The notes: generated from the sequence alone by a model not told the origin. Counted from the first letter of the stretch, positions 25,899 through 36,843 are shown. The stretch: 64,000 nt of DNA from Acidobacteria bacterium UBA2999 (GCA_002346475.1 DDZV01000015.1:92825-156824); one strand, 5' to 3'. Translations and numbers: made by a program.

Positions 25899-26653
25899 TG
25901 CTGTCTAAGCGCATAATTGCGTGTCTCGATGTGAGGGATGGAGAAGTTGTTAAGGGAGTGCAATTCCAGCAACTTAAACAGGCCGGCGATCCTGCAGAAC
26001 TTGCACGCCGCTACAACGTGGATGGGATTGATGAAGTTGTGGTGCTAGACATTACAGCGACCCTCGAAGGGAGACAAGCCTTACTACAAACTATTAATGC
26101 GGTTGCACACGAAATTTTCCTGCCTCTCACTGTCGGTGGAGGGATTAGGACTGAGGAAGATGCCGCTGCTGTAATTAACGCAGGGGCAGATAAAGTTAGC
26201 TTGAATACAGCTGCATTACAAAACCCTCTGCTGATTTCAAATTTGGCACAGCGGTACGGAAGCCAGGCAGTTATTGTAGCTATTGATGCAAAACGACAAA
26301 ACGATCACTTTGCGGTGTACGTCAGAAGTGGGCAAACTGATGCGGAACGAGACGCCGTTGATTGGGCCAGTGAAGCAGAACGATGTGGCGCTGGAGAAAT
26401 TTTACTGACATCCATGGATCGTGACGGAACACGGGCTGGATTTGATTGTGAGTTGACCGCAGCTGTTTCATCAGCAGTAAATATTCCAGTCATTGCCTCT
26501 GGAGGTGCCGGAGGTTTCAGTGATTTTGCCGAGGTCTTTACAAGTGGCTACGCCGACGCTGCTCTCGCTGCATCTATTTTCCACTATGCAGAGTCGAGTG
26601 TTGCAGAACTAAAGCAATATCTACACAAACAACAGATTCCAGTTCGCCTGTAA
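25898..26653 (+). CDS. hisF: Imidazole glycerol phosphate synthase, cyclase subunit
   Basis: 251-residue TIM barrel. Begins LSKRIIACLDVRDGEVVKGV with the catalytic Asp in CLDV, contains LTVGGGIRTEEDAA and the second catalytic Asp in LLTSMDRDGTRAGFD, then PVIASGGAGG. Cyclises PRFAR with ammonia from HisH to IGP and AICAR. Order HisH-HisF-HisA differs from the common hisH-hisA-hisF. Confidence 0.96.
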   Translation: MLSKRIIACLDVRDGEVVKGVQFQQLKQAGDPAELARRYNVDGIDEVVVLDITATLEGRQALLQTINAVAHEIFLPLTVGGGIRTEEDAAAVINAGADKVSLNTAALQNPLLISNLAQRYGSQAVIVAIDAKRQNDHFAVYVRSGQTDAERDAVDWASEAERCGAGEILLTSMDRDGTRAGFDCELTAAVSSAVNIPVIASGGAGGFSDFAEVFTSGYADAALAASIFHYAESSVAELKQYLHKQQIPVRL

Positions 26654-26665
26654 AATTATCTGTCA

Positions 26666-27355
26666 ATGCTAATTCCATCTATTGATCTTCAGGGTGGTCG
26701 CATCGTGCAACTGGTGCAAGGTCAAAAGCTCGCTCTTGAGACCACTAATACCGAACTGTGGATTCAACGATTTAAAAAGTTTCCCAAAGTCCAGCTGATT
26801 GATCTTGATGCAGCGATGGGAACAGGGTCTAACCTGAATTTAGCCAAGACTATCTCTCAGCGACTTCCATGCCGAATAGGTGGAGGGATTCGTACTGTTG
26901 ATCGTGCAGTTGACGTGCTGACCGCAGGTGCTCAAAAAATCATTGTTGGCTCTTCGCTTTTTCGTAATGGCCGTGTCGACGTTTCGTTTGCTCAAACACT
27001 CGCTGCAGCTGTGGGCACTGACCGAATAATTGCTGCGGTTGATAGCCGTGATGGTTATGTAGTCGTTCACGGGTGGAAAACGAAACTTGAAATCAAAGCC
27101 GTGGATGCTGTTAAAGAACTTGAATCATTCTGCGCAGAGTTTCTGTACACACACGTAGATCTTGAAGGGCTCATGCAAGGAACCGACCTTGATGCCGTGC
27201 GTGCCGTTAACCGTGCTACCCAGCGTAAGGTAACTGCTGCCGGAGGTATTACTACGCAGACAGAGATTAACCAGTTAGATGCCGAAGGGATCGACGCTGT
27301 TGTTGGAATGGCCGTTTACACGGGAACACTAGCCTTGCCGGATCAACCACAGTGA
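26666..27355 (+). CDS. hisA: ProFAR isomerase
   Basis: 229 residues, a slightly short HisA barrel. LIPSIDLQGGRIVQLVQGQ carries the catalytic Asp, VQLIDLDAAMGTG and RIGGGIRTVDRA are typical, and HVDLEGLMQGTDLDAVRAV holds the second Asp. Two of the usual loops look divergent (WKTKLEIKAVDAV). Converts ProFAR to PRFAR. The MFS gene begins within its last codon. Confidence 0.9.
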   Translation: MLIPSIDLQGGRIVQLVQGQKLALETTNTELWIQRFKKFPKVQLIDLDAAMGTGSNLNLAKTISQRLPCRIGGGIRTVDRAVDVLTAGAQKIIVGSSLFRNGRVDVSFAQTLAAAVGTDRIIAAVDSRDGYVVVHGWKTKLEIKAVDAVKELESFCAEFLYTHVDLEGLMQGTDLDAVRAVNRATQRKVTAAGGITTQTEINQLDAEGIDAVVGMAVYTGTLALPDQPQ

Positions 27356-28674
27356 GTGTATTGAAGCGTATTGGCCTAGCCAGACGCGATCTGCGCGCCT
27401 GGGCACTTTACGATTGTGCAAACTCAGCATTTAGCACCACAGTTATTACAGCAGTCTTTCCATTATTTTTTGCTAATTTTGTTGCTGCAAACCTAGAACC
27501 TGCCGTAGCTACTGCAAGATTTGCATTAGCCACAACAATTGCTGCATCCATCATCGCAGTGCTTGGCCCATTCCTTGGCGCTATTGCTGATTACCGTTCA
27601 GAAAAGAAAAAACTGCTGGCCATATGCGTTGCCCTTGGGGTCACGGCAACAAGCCTAATGGTACTAATTGATGCTGGTGAGTGGCAATTCGCAATAAGTC
27701 TTTTTATCGTGTCGAATATTGCTCTGGGTGCAAGTCTTATTTTCTATGATTCACTCCTGCCACATATCGCATCCTCTGATGAAATTGATCAAGTGTCGAC
27801 CTCTGGGTTTGCACTTGGTTACTTAGGCGGAGGCGTACTCTTGTTGATTAATCTCGCCTGGATTCTGAGCCCAGCAACATTTGGACTCCCAGATGTTACA
27901 GCTGCTATCAAACTCTCCTTTGCTAGTGTAGCTATTTGGTGGCTAGTCTTCTCAATTCCACTACTTCGCCACGTTCTAGAACCGGCAGGACTACCAATAC
28001 AGCACAGTGAAACCAGGCAACGCTCTAATGCTGAGATAACTTTGACCCGTGTTATCACTACGTTTAGAGAATTGCGGAACTTACGCAATCCGTTCTTGAT
28101 GCTTTTGGCTTTTTTTCTGTATAACGACGGTGTCCAAACAATCATCAGAATGTCGGCGATTTATGGAGCTGAAATCGGTATTGGCACAAACGCACAACTT
28201 GCAGCATTTGTCACTGTGCAGTTTGTTGGCATCCCATTTGCATTTTTGTTTGGCAAGTTCGCTAACCATGTCGGTCCAAAACTGGCCATTCTAGTTTCAC
28301 TTGCTGTCTATACAGGTATCTGTGTGTTGGGATACTTTATGACAACAGCTTGGCATTTCTTCACCTTGGCCATACTTGTGGGGATGGTTCAAGGCGGTAG
28401 TCAGGCGCTAAGTCGTTCATTATTCGCACGAATGATCCCACGCTATAAATCCTCAGAATATTTCGGCTTCTTTAGCGTCTTTCAAAGACTCTCTGGAATC
28501 CTTGGTCCCGCTGTATTCGCAGCTGTGGTAACCGCGACTGGCTCAAGTCGACCAGCTGTCTTTGCTTTAATTGCTTTTTTTGCCGCGGGCGCTCTAGTGT
28601 TGTCACGTGTTAATGTTTTAGAAGGCGAGCAACAAGCCCGGGCCTTGGAATCCGTCGCTGAAAAATTACACTAA
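27352..28674 (+). CDS. UMF1-family MFS transporter
   Basis: 440 residues, about twelve helices, GTG start overlapping hisA by 4 bp. The opening RAWALYDCANSAFSTTVITAVFPLFF is diagnostic of the UMF1/Atg22-like branch of the major facilitator superfamily, and GMVQGGSQALSRSLFARMIP later is also conserved there. The substrate is unknown. Its coupling to the his operon could mean amino-acid efflux or uptake, as fungal Atg22 exports amino acids, or may be chance. Confidence 0.88.
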   Translation: MSVLKRIGLARRDLRAWALYDCANSAFSTTVITAVFPLFFANFVAANLEPAVATARFALATTIAASIIAVLGPFLGAIADYRSEKKKLLAICVALGVTATSLMVLIDAGEWQFAISLFIVSNIALGASLIFYDSLLPHIASSDEIDQVSTSGFALGYLGGGVLLLINLAWILSPATFGLPDVTAAIKLSFASVAIWWLVFSIPLLRHVLEPAGLPIQHSETRQRSNAEITLTRVITTFRELRNLRNPFLMLLAFFLYNDGVQTIIRMSAIYGAEIGIGTNAQLAAFVTVQFVGIPFAFLFGKFANHVGPKLAILVSLAVYTGICVLGYFMTTAWHFFTLAILVGMVQGGSQALSRSLFARMIPRYKSSEYFGFFSVFQRLSGILGPAVFAAVVTATGSSRPAVFALIAFFAAGALVLSRVNVLEGEQQARALESVAEKLH

Positions 28675-28750
28675 TGAATTTGCGTCCTAAAACCAGCGCG
28701 CTTAGATATGAGCAGGGCGATGCCAAGCGTAATACACTAAGATTTACGTG

Positions 28751-29578
28751 ATGTCTGAAACAGTAGCGTGCAAGAAGTTTTTTGATGGACTTAGTGAGAT
28801 TGCTCTCATTCGGTCGATCAAACTCTACCGCCTAACACTCGATCCTATGCCCCGTGTACCTGTTTTACCATGCTTGGATCACGAGGCGATGTTACATGAA
28901 GCCATTCCACGTCATGCTGCTGCTTACATAGAAGACCTCGCCTCTCACGATTTACACGAAGTTGTGTTTATTCCAGCGCGTAGTCTCATTGAAATTGATA
29001 TTGTTTCGACTCACGCAGAACACTCCACAGGTTCACGTGAACAATTAACACAAGATCTTCAAGAACGTTTTCCAAAATACCGAGTAAAAATACATGGGCC
29101 TTCTTACCTACGTGGCGATAAGCGGGTAATGAAAGCGTGCCGTGCACAAGTGTCGTTGCAAGACATCCTTAACAGCAACGATTTCGATCATCTTGCCCGG
29201 TCACTTGAACGTCTCAGAACCGTCGGTACTCTGATGGAAAAGGAATCACGCGTGGCGTCTTGGGGAGTACGAACACTGACCGGTCCTCTCCTGGCAGCTA
29301 CCGGTTTTGTGATTTACAGTTTGCTTGGCACGCTAACACCACAGCTTGGAGACACTTGGGCACGGGGCTTGCAGTATTCCACCGTGGGTATTCTCGGAGG
29401 GGTTTTCTTATACTACGGTCTTAAAGCGGTTCACCTGACAGAAATGGCCAACCGTGTCTGGAAACGCGCGGCAGAGTATAGTCTTATTGTTTCGGAACGA
29501 CGGCGCCTAAGGAATTCCCTGGACGAGACACCTGAATTAAAAAATAAGACTCTTAAGAAGTTGGCAGTAAACCCTTGA
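28751..29578 (+). CDS. Membrane-anchored protein of unknown function
   Basis: 275 residues. A soluble N-terminal part (about 1-170) has a His-rich region (CLDHEAMLHEAIPRHAAAYIEDLASHDLHEVVF). Two hydrophobic segments follow (about 178-200 and 208-226), then a basic helical tail. I recognise no family. ATG 28751 is preferred over the GTG just before it. It overlaps the 3' end of the convergent otsAB gene by 26 bp. Confidence 0.65.
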   Translation: MSETVACKKFFDGLSEIALIRSIKLYRLTLDPMPRVPVLPCLDHEAMLHEAIPRHAAAYIEDLASHDLHEVVFIPARSLIEIDIVSTHAEHSTGSREQLTQDLQERFPKYRVKIHGPSYLRGDKRVMKACRAQVSLQDILNSNDFDHLARSLERLRTVGTLMEKESRVASWGVRTLTGPLLAATGFVIYSLLGTLTPQLGDTWARGLQYSTVGILGGVFLYYGLKAVHLTEMANRVWKRAAEYSLIVSERRRLRNSLDETPELKNKTLKKLAVNP

Positions 29579-31721
29579 GGAGCTTACGCACTTCTAAGTT
29601 ATCAGCGACTTGGTATGTTGCGCGACTTGGACTAGACCCAACGTGTATCGTCACGCCCTCGGCTGGGACCGCCGCAAACATTTCTTCGTCAGTACGATCA
29701 TCGCCCATCGCAACTATTCGCTTAGGATCACCCACTTGCAAAAGGACCTGCTCAACTACACCACCTTTATGCACGCCACGAGGCCGAACTTCAATAACTT
29801 TACTCCCCTGCATTACATCAAGCTGCTCACCATGCACTGCGTCTACCAGCAATCTTCTTAATTCCTCTGCCTGTCGTTCACCAAATTCATTGTCTGCAGC
29901 ACGGTAATGCCAAGCTACAGATACACCCTTTTTCTCCACAAGGGCACCAGGTGTATAGTCGGCAAATTCCTCAAGGAGTGTAACGACACTTGGAAGCCAT
30001 GATGGCGTTTCAGTTTTAGTCCAAGTTGCTTTCTGGGACTCTCGATAAGATGCACCATGTTCAGCCCACAAAGATAATGGTAATTCACCGAGCCAATCTG
30101 ACAGATTTTCTCGGGAACGTCCACTGACTATATGTACCTCCATGGCAGTAGCAACAAGCTTTAATAATCTGAGTAGTTCTGAATCTGGCCGGGCAAGCTC
30201 TGGCACGCTCTTTATTGGCACCAATGTGCCATCGTAATCTAGTAATAGGACTGGATTTGAAATATCCTTAAGCCGTTGGACCAATCCCTTGGACGTGGCA
30301 AGCGTAGCTGGCTTGGACAACTGTGCTGAAGAGCGACGTTTGAGTGCGTTCAGGAAAGCTTCTGCCCAGCGTTTTGTGCTGCGAGCATGAACACGCTGTC
30401 GAAGTGTGCGCATGCGTGCCTTTCGTTCCTCTGTAGATAGAGATAGTGCCTCGTTGATGCGATCAGCAACTGTCTCAATATCATAAGGATTAATCTGAAG
30501 AGCTTCACCAAGTTCTTCAGAAGCTCCAGCAAATTCGCTTAGTAGCAACACGCCATCATTGTCGATACGGGAGGCAACAAACTCTTTGGCCACCAAATTC
30601 ATGCCGTCGCGCAGTGCTGTAACTAACATGACATCGGCTGCTCGATATAATGCTATCAACTCGTGAGTTGTTACAGACCGATGTAAGTAGTGGATTGGTG
30701 CTGACTCTGGTGTGCCAAACCGACCGTTGATTCGTCCTACAATTCCCTCAAGTTCCCGTCGAAACTTACGGTAGGGTTCAGCGCCCCCACGCGATGGGAC
30801 CGCAACCTGAATCAGCCGAAGTTTATTGACTAGTTCTGATTGACGCTCAAGCAGTCGTTCAAAGGCAAGCAGTCGACGTGGGATCCCTTTTGTATAGTCA
30901 AGTCGATCGACCCCTAACACAATCTTCCGACCGCCAGAACCACTAAGAATGCGATCAAGTGCCGTTACCGTCTTGGCATGTGTCGCAAGCTTCTCGAACC
31001 GTTCGGCATCAACACCCATGGGGAAGGCACCAACTTGAACTTCACGATCTGGTAAGGAAATACGATTTAGCCGAGACTCCATGCCAAGAATTCGTTGTAC
31101 GGCACGGGAAAAATAACGAGCGTACGAAAAATTATGGAATCCAACTAAATCTGCTCCTAACACTCCTTCGAGCAAGTCTTGCCGCCAAGGCAACGTTCGA
31201 AATACTTCAGAAGCAGGAAATGGTATATGTAGAAAGAACCCGATGTTTGCCTGAGGAATAGATTTCCGAATCATCCCAGGCACCAGCATCAACTGATAAT
31301 CGTGCACCCAAATTTGATCACCTTCTTCGTAAACTGTAGCCACTGTTTCCGCAAATTTTTTGTTCACTGCACGGTACGTTTCCCAGTGTGGAGAATCCAG
31401 AGTTGTACGATCTAGTTGATAATGAAAGAGTGGCCAAAGCACGCCATTGCTGAAACTTTGGTAGAAACCTTCTACTTCCTTGGATGATAGTGCTACAGGA
31501 ACCAGGCGACGATCAGCAAGTTTTGGCTTAAGTGCAACATGTTGCGCAGCGCTTAAACGAGACAAATCATCTGGCCAACCAATCCAAAGTGATTCTTTTT
31601 CCGCGTGAACAGTACGCATCCCACTCGCAAGGCCTCCGGCGGACTGTACCAGTTGGGGTAATCCATCCCGCAGGCGTACCGTAACAGGAAGACGATTAGC
31701 AATAATAAGAGTGCGTGGCAC
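29553..31721 (-). CDS. Fused trehalose-6-phosphate synthase/phosphatase (OtsA-OtsB)
   Basis: About 722 residues. The N-terminal GT20 domain (1-460) has [58 protein letters not shown] and [12 protein letters not shown]. The C-terminal HAD phosphatase (about 485-720) has [12 protein letters not shown] (nucleophile Asp) and [12 protein letters not shown]. One protein thus makes trehalose from UDP-glucose and glucose-6-phosphate, an osmolyte and stress solute. I favour GTG 31721, directly after the ogt stop; an upstream in-frame start at 31790 lies inside ogt. Confidence 0.93.
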   Translation of the reverse strand: MPRTLIIANRLPVTVRLRDGLPQLVQSAGGLASGMRTVHAEKESLWIGWPDDLSRLSAAQHVALKPKLADRRLVPVALSSKEVEGFYQSFSNGVLWPLFHYQLDRTTLDSPHWETYRAVNKKFAETVATVYEEGDQIWVHDYQLMLVPGMIRKSIPQANIGFFLHIPFPASEVFRTLPWRQDLLEGVLGADLVGFHNFSYARYFSRAVQRILGMESRLNRISLPDREVQVGAFPMGVDAERFEKLATHAKTVTALDRILSGSGGRKIVLGVDRLDYTKGIPRRLLAFERLLERQSELVNKLRLIQVAVPSRGGAEPYRKFRRELEGIVGRINGRFGTPESAPIHYLHRSVTTHELIALYRAADVMLVTALRDGMNLVAKEFVASRIDNDGVLLLSEFAGASEELGEALQINPYDIETVADRINEALSLSTEERKARMRTLRQRVHARSTKRWAEAFLNALKRRSSAQLSKPATLATSKGLVQRLKDISNPVLLLDYDGTLVPIKSVPELARPDSELLRLLKLVATAMEVHIVSGRSRENLSDWLGELPLSLWAEHGASYRESQKATWTKTETPSWLPSVVTLLEEFADYTPGALVEKKGVSVAWHYRAADNEFGERQAEELRRLLVDAVHGEQLDVMQGSKVIEVRPRGVHKGGVVEQVLLQVGDPKRIVAMGDDRTDEEMFAAVPAEGVTIHVGSSPSRATYQVADNLEVRKLLKGLLPTS

Positions 31722-31723
31722 GA

Positions 31724-32236
31724 TTAGTTTTTCACTCGATGTGTAGTTTGTTCCATCTCTAACAACGAATGTTTCCGAGTAAGCCCCCAACGATAACCCT
31801 TCAAACTACCATCGTTTCCAATGACTCGGTGGCAAGGAATAACGAGACAAACAGGATTAGTAGCACATGCATGTGCCACAGCGCGTACGGACTTTGGTCG
31901 ACCAATTGCTTGAGCGACCCTTTGATAAGAACGTGTTTGCCCCCAGGGAATAGTCCTTAGGTGCTGCCAGACACTCCATTGAAAATCAGTCGCCCGTATA
32001 TCTAGGGGTAAATTAAGAGTGGCAATCTCACCTTTTAAGTAAGTCACCAATAAGTCAGCCCAGCTGTTTCTTGTTACGCATTTTTTCAAGGTCAAAACAG
32101 ATGAGTATTCATACTGCAACTCTTGTTCAAGTATTTCCTTGGAATCGCCAAGCTTGACAGCGCAAACACCACGACTTGTTCCGGCAACCAACAACTGGCC
32201 GACTTGTGAGGTTGTGATGATGTACGTGATACCCAT
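31724..32236 (-). CDS. ogt: Methylated-DNA-protein cysteine methyltransferase
   Basis: 170 residues. The active site is VIPCHRVIGNDGSLKGYRWG, preceded by the helix-turn-helix region WQHLRTIPWGQTRSYQRVAQAIGRPKSVRAVAHACATNP with the Arg finger. The N-terminal 80 residues match the second half of Ada. Removes O6-alkyl groups from guanine. First gene of the unit that continues into otsAB. Confidence 0.95.
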   Translation of the reverse strand: MGITYIITTSQVGQLLVAGTSRGVCAVKLGDSKEILEQELQYEYSSVLTLKKCVTRNSWADLLVTYLKGEIATLNLPLDIRATDFQWSVWQHLRTIPWGQTRSYQRVAQAIGRPKSVRAVAHACATNPVCLVIPCHRVIGNDGSLKGYRWGLTRKHSLLEMEQTTHRVKN

Positions 32237-32257
32237 CCCTAAAACTCTAATGATTCT

Positions 32258-33394
32258 TTAGCTCAACACTGCTTTGCGAGCGGACATGACACTTTGCTTT
32301 GCTTCTTCAGTTGTGCGTCCCAGGGCTGTTAAATGACCCATTTTTCGACCGCGTCTAGGATCTTTCTTGCCGTAAAGGTGAAGTTTTACTTCTGGGAACA
32401 ACTCAGCCGCTGCCCAGTTTGGTTCGCCTTCGACCCATAAGTCACCCAACAGATTTGCCATCGCAGCAGGTTGTAATAATTCGGTTGACCCAAGCGGAAG
32501 ACCACAAATTGCACGTACCTGTTGTTCAAATTGGCTTGTCGCACAAGCTTCTAATGTGAGATGGCCAGAATTATGAGTTCGTGGTGCTAGTTCATTCACT
32601 AATAAATCGCCCCCTGTTGTTATGAAATATTCCACACACAGAACGCCAAAATACTGCAACTGATCAAGGATGCCTCTAGCTATTTCGACAGCACGCACAG
32701 CGATTGACTTGTCTACGTCAGCTGGGGCAGTAGCCACGTCAAGGATATGGTTGCGGTGACAATTCTTAAACAGCATGTATTCTGCAATTGTGCCGTCGAG
32801 ACCACGCGCTGCAATAACAGATACTTCTGACTGGAGGCTAACAAATTTTTCTACTAACACTTCCCGATGACCAATTGCATTCCAAATATTCTCAACATCA
32901 GCTAATGTTGAAACTTGATGCTGGCCCTTGCCATCATAACCAAACTCCGCAGTCTTGATCACTACGGGGGTGCCAATACTTTTGACTGCCTTCTGTAATT
33001 CATCAAGAGTCACAGCGCTCGCAAAAGGGACTGTTGGAAAACCATGATTAGCTAAAAAATTCTTCTCGCGAGTCCGTTGCTGAGCTATCTGCAGCGCTGT
33101 ACCACTAGGACGAACAGGTGCCAATGACTCCACGGCGTCGATCGCTTTAATAGGTATGTTTTCAAACTCAAGGGTTACAACTTGCACTTGGCTTGCAAAT
33201 CCCCGAAGAGCATCCAGGTCTTCATAAGAAGCAGATACTGCAAGATTGGCTACTTGACCTGTCGGTGTGTCCTTCTCTGGTGAAAAGGTATGAACCTGGT
33301 AACCCATCTTTCGAGCTGTAGTTGTAAGCATTCTTCCGAGCTGTCCACCACCGAGCACTCCAATAGTGGAACCTGGCGGAATAACACTTGTCAC
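32258..33394 (-). CDS. purK: N5-carboxyaminoimidazole ribonucleotide synthase
   Basis: 378-residue ATP-grasp enzyme. [21 protein letters not shown] opens it; [14 protein letters not shown] is the ATP-grasp loop; [48 protein letters not shown] is diagnostic of PurK. Makes N5-CAIR from AIR, bicarbonate and ATP. Overlaps purE by 4 bp. Confidence 0.97.
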   Translation of the reverse strand: MTSVIPPGSTIGVLGGGQLGRMLTTTARKMGYQVHTFSPEKDTPTGQVANLAVSASYEDLDALRGFASQVQVVTLEFENIPIKAIDAVESLAPVRPSGTALQIAQQRTREKNFLANHGFPTVPFASAVTLDELQKAVKSIGTPVVIKTAEFGYDGKGQHQVSTLADVENIWNAIGHREVLVEKFVSLQSEVSVIAARGLDGTIAEYMLFKNCHRNHILDVATAPADVDKSIAVRAVEIARGILDQLQYFGVLCVEYFITTGGDLLVNELAPRTHNSGHLTLEACATSQFEQQVRAICGLPLGSTELLQPAAMANLLGDLWVEGEPNWAAAELFPEVKLHLYGKKDPRRGRKMGHLTALGRTTEEAKQSVMSARKAVLS

Positions 33395-33876
33395 GGCAGG
33401 CGATCCTTGCGCACCTTAGCAGTTTGTTCCTTACGAAACTTGTGCAGCTTTGTTCGCAACTTTGGACGAGAAGTGGCAAGGATTGACACAGCGAGTAGGC
33501 CCGCATTCGTTGCACCAGCTTTACCAATAGCGAGTGTTCCAACCGGAACTCCTGCCGGCATTTGGACAATTGAAAGCAAAGAATCAAGCCCCTGTAGCCC
33601 AGAACTCTGAACGGGTACTCCTAGTACAGGCAGGGTTGTGTGCGCTGCTACCATACCTGGTAAATGTGCTGCACCGCCGGCACCTGCTACGATAACTTCG
33701 TTGCCGCGTGCTTCTGCGCCTGCCGAAAACTCAGCCATCCACATTGGAGTACGATGCGCTGAAACTACATGGCGTTCATGTTCGATGCCAAAGCGTTCTA
33801 GAGTCTCAACGACGTATTTCATGGTGTCCCAATCCGAAGACGAGCCCATGACAACTGCTACTAATGGCTTCTGCAT
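33391..33876 (-). CDS. purE: N5-carboxyaminoimidazole ribonucleotide mutase
   Basis: 161 residues. [22 protein letters not shown] and [14 protein letters not shown] are the class I PurE motifs with the catalytic Ser and His, then [29 protein letters not shown]. Converts N5-CAIR to CAIR together with PurK. The C-terminus is basic and slightly extended. Confidence 0.97.
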   Translation of the reverse strand: MQKPLVAVVMGSSSDWDTMKYVVETLERFGIEHERHVVSAHRTPMWMAEFSAGAEARGNEVIVAGAGGAAHLPGMVAAHTTLPVLGVPVQSSGLQGLDSLLSIVQMPAGVPVGTLAIGKAGATNAGLLAVSILATSRPKLRTKLHKFRKEQTAKVRKDRLP

Positions 33877-33967
33877 TTACTCATTCTAATGGAGCTTCTA
33901 TTGGAGTTCTTAAATAGAAGCACGTTTAATAGCATTAAAATTCAAATGTAAGGGTAAATTACAGCTT

Positions 33968-35332
33968 ATGCAGTTCTTTTCTCGATTTATCGTTCTCATC
34001 CTGACCGGATTATTAATTGTGCCGACACTCGATGCACAGTTGCCCCAAATAAATCCATCTGCTCTTGTTGTACCTCACAGACTGTTAACACTGAAAAATG
34101 GTTTGACTGTCATTCTGCACCAAGACAGTAGCGTACCGGTTGTATCGGTGAATATCTGGTACCACGTGGGATCGGCCAATGAAAAAAGTGGTCGAACCGG
34201 CTTCGCACATCTATTTGAACATCTTATGTTTGAAGGATCAGCGAACGTGTCAGATGGAGAGTTTGATGCTTTACTCGAAGCTGCTGGTGGTAGCAACAAT
34301 GGTTCAACAACGACTGACCGAACAAACTACTACGAAGATGTACCGTCGAATGCATTAGAACTTGCATTGTTTTTAGAGTCAGATCGCATGGGTCACATGC
34401 TTGCTGCAATGTCACCTGCACGCGTTGACAGGCAACGTGAAGTAGTCAAAAACGAAAGACGTCAAAACTATGAGAACCGCCCTTACGGGATGGCTTTTCT
34501 GGAGCTCAATCAGGCGCTGTACCCATCAAACCACCCCTACAGTTGGCCAACTATTGGGCACATGGAAGATCTAAACGCTGCAACGTACGAAGACGTAGTG
34601 GAATTCTTTAAAACTTATTATGTTCCCAACAACGCTACCTTGGTTGTTGCCGGCGATATTAATCTCGATGATGCAGAAGCATTGGTCCTGAAATGGTTTA
34701 GTGAAATTCCTAAGGGAAACCCAGTAGATCGGATCACAGTGCCAACGCCACGCCAGACAGCACTTAAAAAAACAATCACTGACCGTGTTCAGTTGTCTCG
34801 GTTATATCTGGCTTGGCTGAGCCCTGCTACGTACAAGCCCGGAGATGCAGCGCTTGATGTGGCAGGGAGGATCCTTGCAGAGGGTAAAAATTCAAAACTA
34901 TACAGGCGACTTGTTTACGACAAGCCACTAGCTCAGAACGTCAGCGCGTTTCAGCAGTCTGCGGCATTGAGTGGTTCATTCCAAATTATTGCTACAGCAC
35001 GACCAGGCATTAGCGTTGCTGACATCAAAGACATTATCGACGAAGAACTTGATCAACTTCGACAAAACCCACCCGGACTGAGGGAAGTCCAGCAAGCAGT
35101 CAACCAAATTGAGGCCTCTTTCTACCGCCAAATGGAACGCGTGGGCGGTTATCGTGGAAAAGCCGAGCAGCTCAACGCCTATTACTTTGCCACAGGGAAT
35201 CCTGATTACTTCGCTGAAGACTTAGCTCGTTATACCGCGCTAACTCCATCTGATATCCAAGCTGCCATCACCGAGTGGCTCTCGCCGGATCAACGTGTCG
35301 AGATTATTGTTCAACCGGAGGATGCCCGATGA
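33968..35332 (+). CDS. M16 zinc peptidase, catalytic subunit
   Basis: 454 residues with a signal peptide (about 1-23, ending LDA). The inverted zinc motif is intact: FAHLFEHLMFEGS (HxxEH, about 78-82) with the distal Glu in the KNERRQNYENRP region about 75 residues later. Two M16 domains. Probably periplasmic. Overlaps the second M16 gene by 4 bp, giving the typical active/inactive pair. Confidence 0.93.
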   Translation: MQFFSRFIVLILTGLLIVPTLDAQLPQINPSALVVPHRLLTLKNGLTVILHQDSSVPVVSVNIWYHVGSANEKSGRTGFAHLFEHLMFEGSANVSDGEFDALLEAAGGSNNGSTTTDRTNYYEDVPSNALELALFLESDRMGHMLAAMSPARVDRQREVVKNERRQNYENRPYGMAFLELNQALYPSNHPYSWPTIGHMEDLNAATYEDVVEFFKTYYVPNNATLVVAGDINLDDAEALVLKWFSEIPKGNPVDRITVPTPRQTALKKTITDRVQLSRLYLAWLSPATYKPGDAALDVAGRILAEGKNSKLYRRLVYDKPLAQNVSAFQQSAALSGSFQIIATARPGISVADIKDIIDEELDQLRQNPPGLREVQQAVNQIEASFYRQMERVGGYRGKAEQLNAYYFATGNPDYFAEDLARYTALTPSDIQAAITEWLSPDQRVEIIVQPEDAR

Positions 35333-36822
35333 GAAGAGATTCTCTGCCGTACCGGCACTTGATTAACTGCACCGGCATCTTGGTCGTTTTTTATTTGCTC
35401 GGTGTCACAGTTTTTGGCAATAGCGAGAATAAACTATTATTCCAAGCTCAGGAGTCTCCAAACCGCAGTCGTCCACCTGAACTTGGTCCAGCCCCGTCTC
35501 TTAAGCTCCCTCAGATCCATATACGAACACTTCTAAATGGTCTCCAAATCAGAATTGTTGAAACACATGAAGTGCCATTGGTTCAAATCAATGTACTGGT
35601 TACCACTGGCAGCGGAGATGAGCCAGCCAGCCAGATGGGGATAGCTAATTTAACAGCAGCCATGCTAGACGAAGGTGCGGGAAATCGTTCGGCTCTTGAA
35701 ATTAGCGATGCCGTTGAGTTCCTCGGCGCAATGCTACAGACGAGAAGCTCATTTGATGCCTCTAGTGTCCAGTTGAATGTGCCAACGGCACGCTTAACTG
35801 AAGCCTTACCCATTCTGGCTGATGTGGTTTTGCGTCCGACTTTCCCAAAACAAGAACTCGATCGCCTCAAGAATCTACGCCTGACTGCACTGCTGCAAGC
35901 GCGAGACAATGCAGGCGCTATAGCCACAGCAGCTTTTAATCGAACCTTGTTTGGTCGTCGGCATCGATACGGCACAGGAACAACGGGGACAGAAACTTCT
36001 CTTGAGGCCTTAACTGTAAAAAACTTGCGTGAGTTTCATGCTTCCCATTATTTGCCATCAACTTCAACAATCATTGTTGTGGGAGATGTCTCTCCCGATA
36101 CTATCCTTCCACAACTAGCACATTCTTTTGGGGCGTGGAAAAGCAAAGCGCGTGTACGAACTGTCCCCTCGAAAAGAAGAGCTCTTTCCGAAAGAGAAGT
36201 TGTGCTTGTTGATAAGCCTGGTGCTGCACAATCCCAGATCAGGATTGGTTGGGTGGGCGTTCCCCGCTCCACATCAGATTACTTCACTCTCGAAGTTCTT
36301 AATACAGTTCTTGGGGGTTCTTTTACGTCACGACTTAACTTGAATCTACGAGAAACGCATGGGTACACCTACGGCGCATGGTCTACGTTCGAAATGCGTC
36401 TAGGTCCTGGACCGTTTATAGCTGGGGCAAGTGTGCAAACAGACAAAACTGCCGAAGCATTACAGGAGTTTTTTCTTGAACTCGATGCAATTCGTCAACC
36501 GATAGGATTAAAGGAACTAGCTAAAGCTAAGAACTATCTATCCCTGGGCTTTCCAAAAAGATTCGAGACGATCGCGAACACCTCTCGACGCGTGGAAGAG
36601 TTAATTATTTACTCGCTACCTGAAGATTACTTCCAAGACTATATGCTACGCGTACAGGAAGTAACAGCCGACGCAGTAAACAAGGCCTCCCTGCAATATA
36701 TGTCACCATTGCACTCTGCAGTGGTCATTGTTGGCGATCTCAAAATTATTGAACCGAAAATTCGCGCATTAAAACTTGGTTCTATTCGTCACATGAGTCT
36801 TGATGAAGCTTTTGGCCATTAA
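35329..36822 (+). CDS. M16 peptidase-like partner lacking the zinc motif
   Basis: 497 residues from ATG 35329 (ATGA overlap). An N-terminal hydrophobic segment (LINCTGILVVFYLLGVTVFG) anchors or exports it. Where HxxEH is expected it reads NLTAAMLDEGAGNRS, so the zinc site is lost. Substrate-binding elements remain (TLNTVLGGSFTSRLNLNLRETHGYTYGA). It would heterodimerise with the catalytic partner, as in PqqF- and mitochondrial-type pairs. Confidence 0.92.
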   Translation: MRRDSLPYRHLINCTGILVVFYLLGVTVFGNSENKLLFQAQESPNRSRPPELGPAPSLKLPQIHIRTLLNGLQIRIVETHEVPLVQINVLVTTGSGDEPASQMGIANLTAAMLDEGAGNRSALEISDAVEFLGAMLQTRSSFDASSVQLNVPTARLTEALPILADVVLRPTFPKQELDRLKNLRLTALLQARDNAGAIATAAFNRTLFGRRHRYGTGTTGTETSLEALTVKNLREFHASHYLPSTSTIIVVGDVSPDTILPQLAHSFGAWKSKARVRTVPSKRRALSEREVVLVDKPGAAQSQIRIGWVGVPRSTSDYFTLEVLNTVLGGSFTSRLNLNLRETHGYTYGAWSTFEMRLGPGPFIAGASVQTDKTAEALQEFFLELDAIRQPIGLKELAKAKNYLSLGFPKRFETIANTSRRVEELIIYSLPEDYFQDYMLRVQEVTADAVNKASLQYMSPLHSAVVIVGDLKIIEPKIRALKLGSIRHMSLDEAFGH

Positions 36823-36843
36823 ATGACATAAGGGCTGTCTCCA

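Noticed and set aside
32258..33876. Purine or other riboswitch before purE
   Set aside because: The 91-bp gap 33877-33967 is AT-rich and shows no guanine-aptamer core or terminator.
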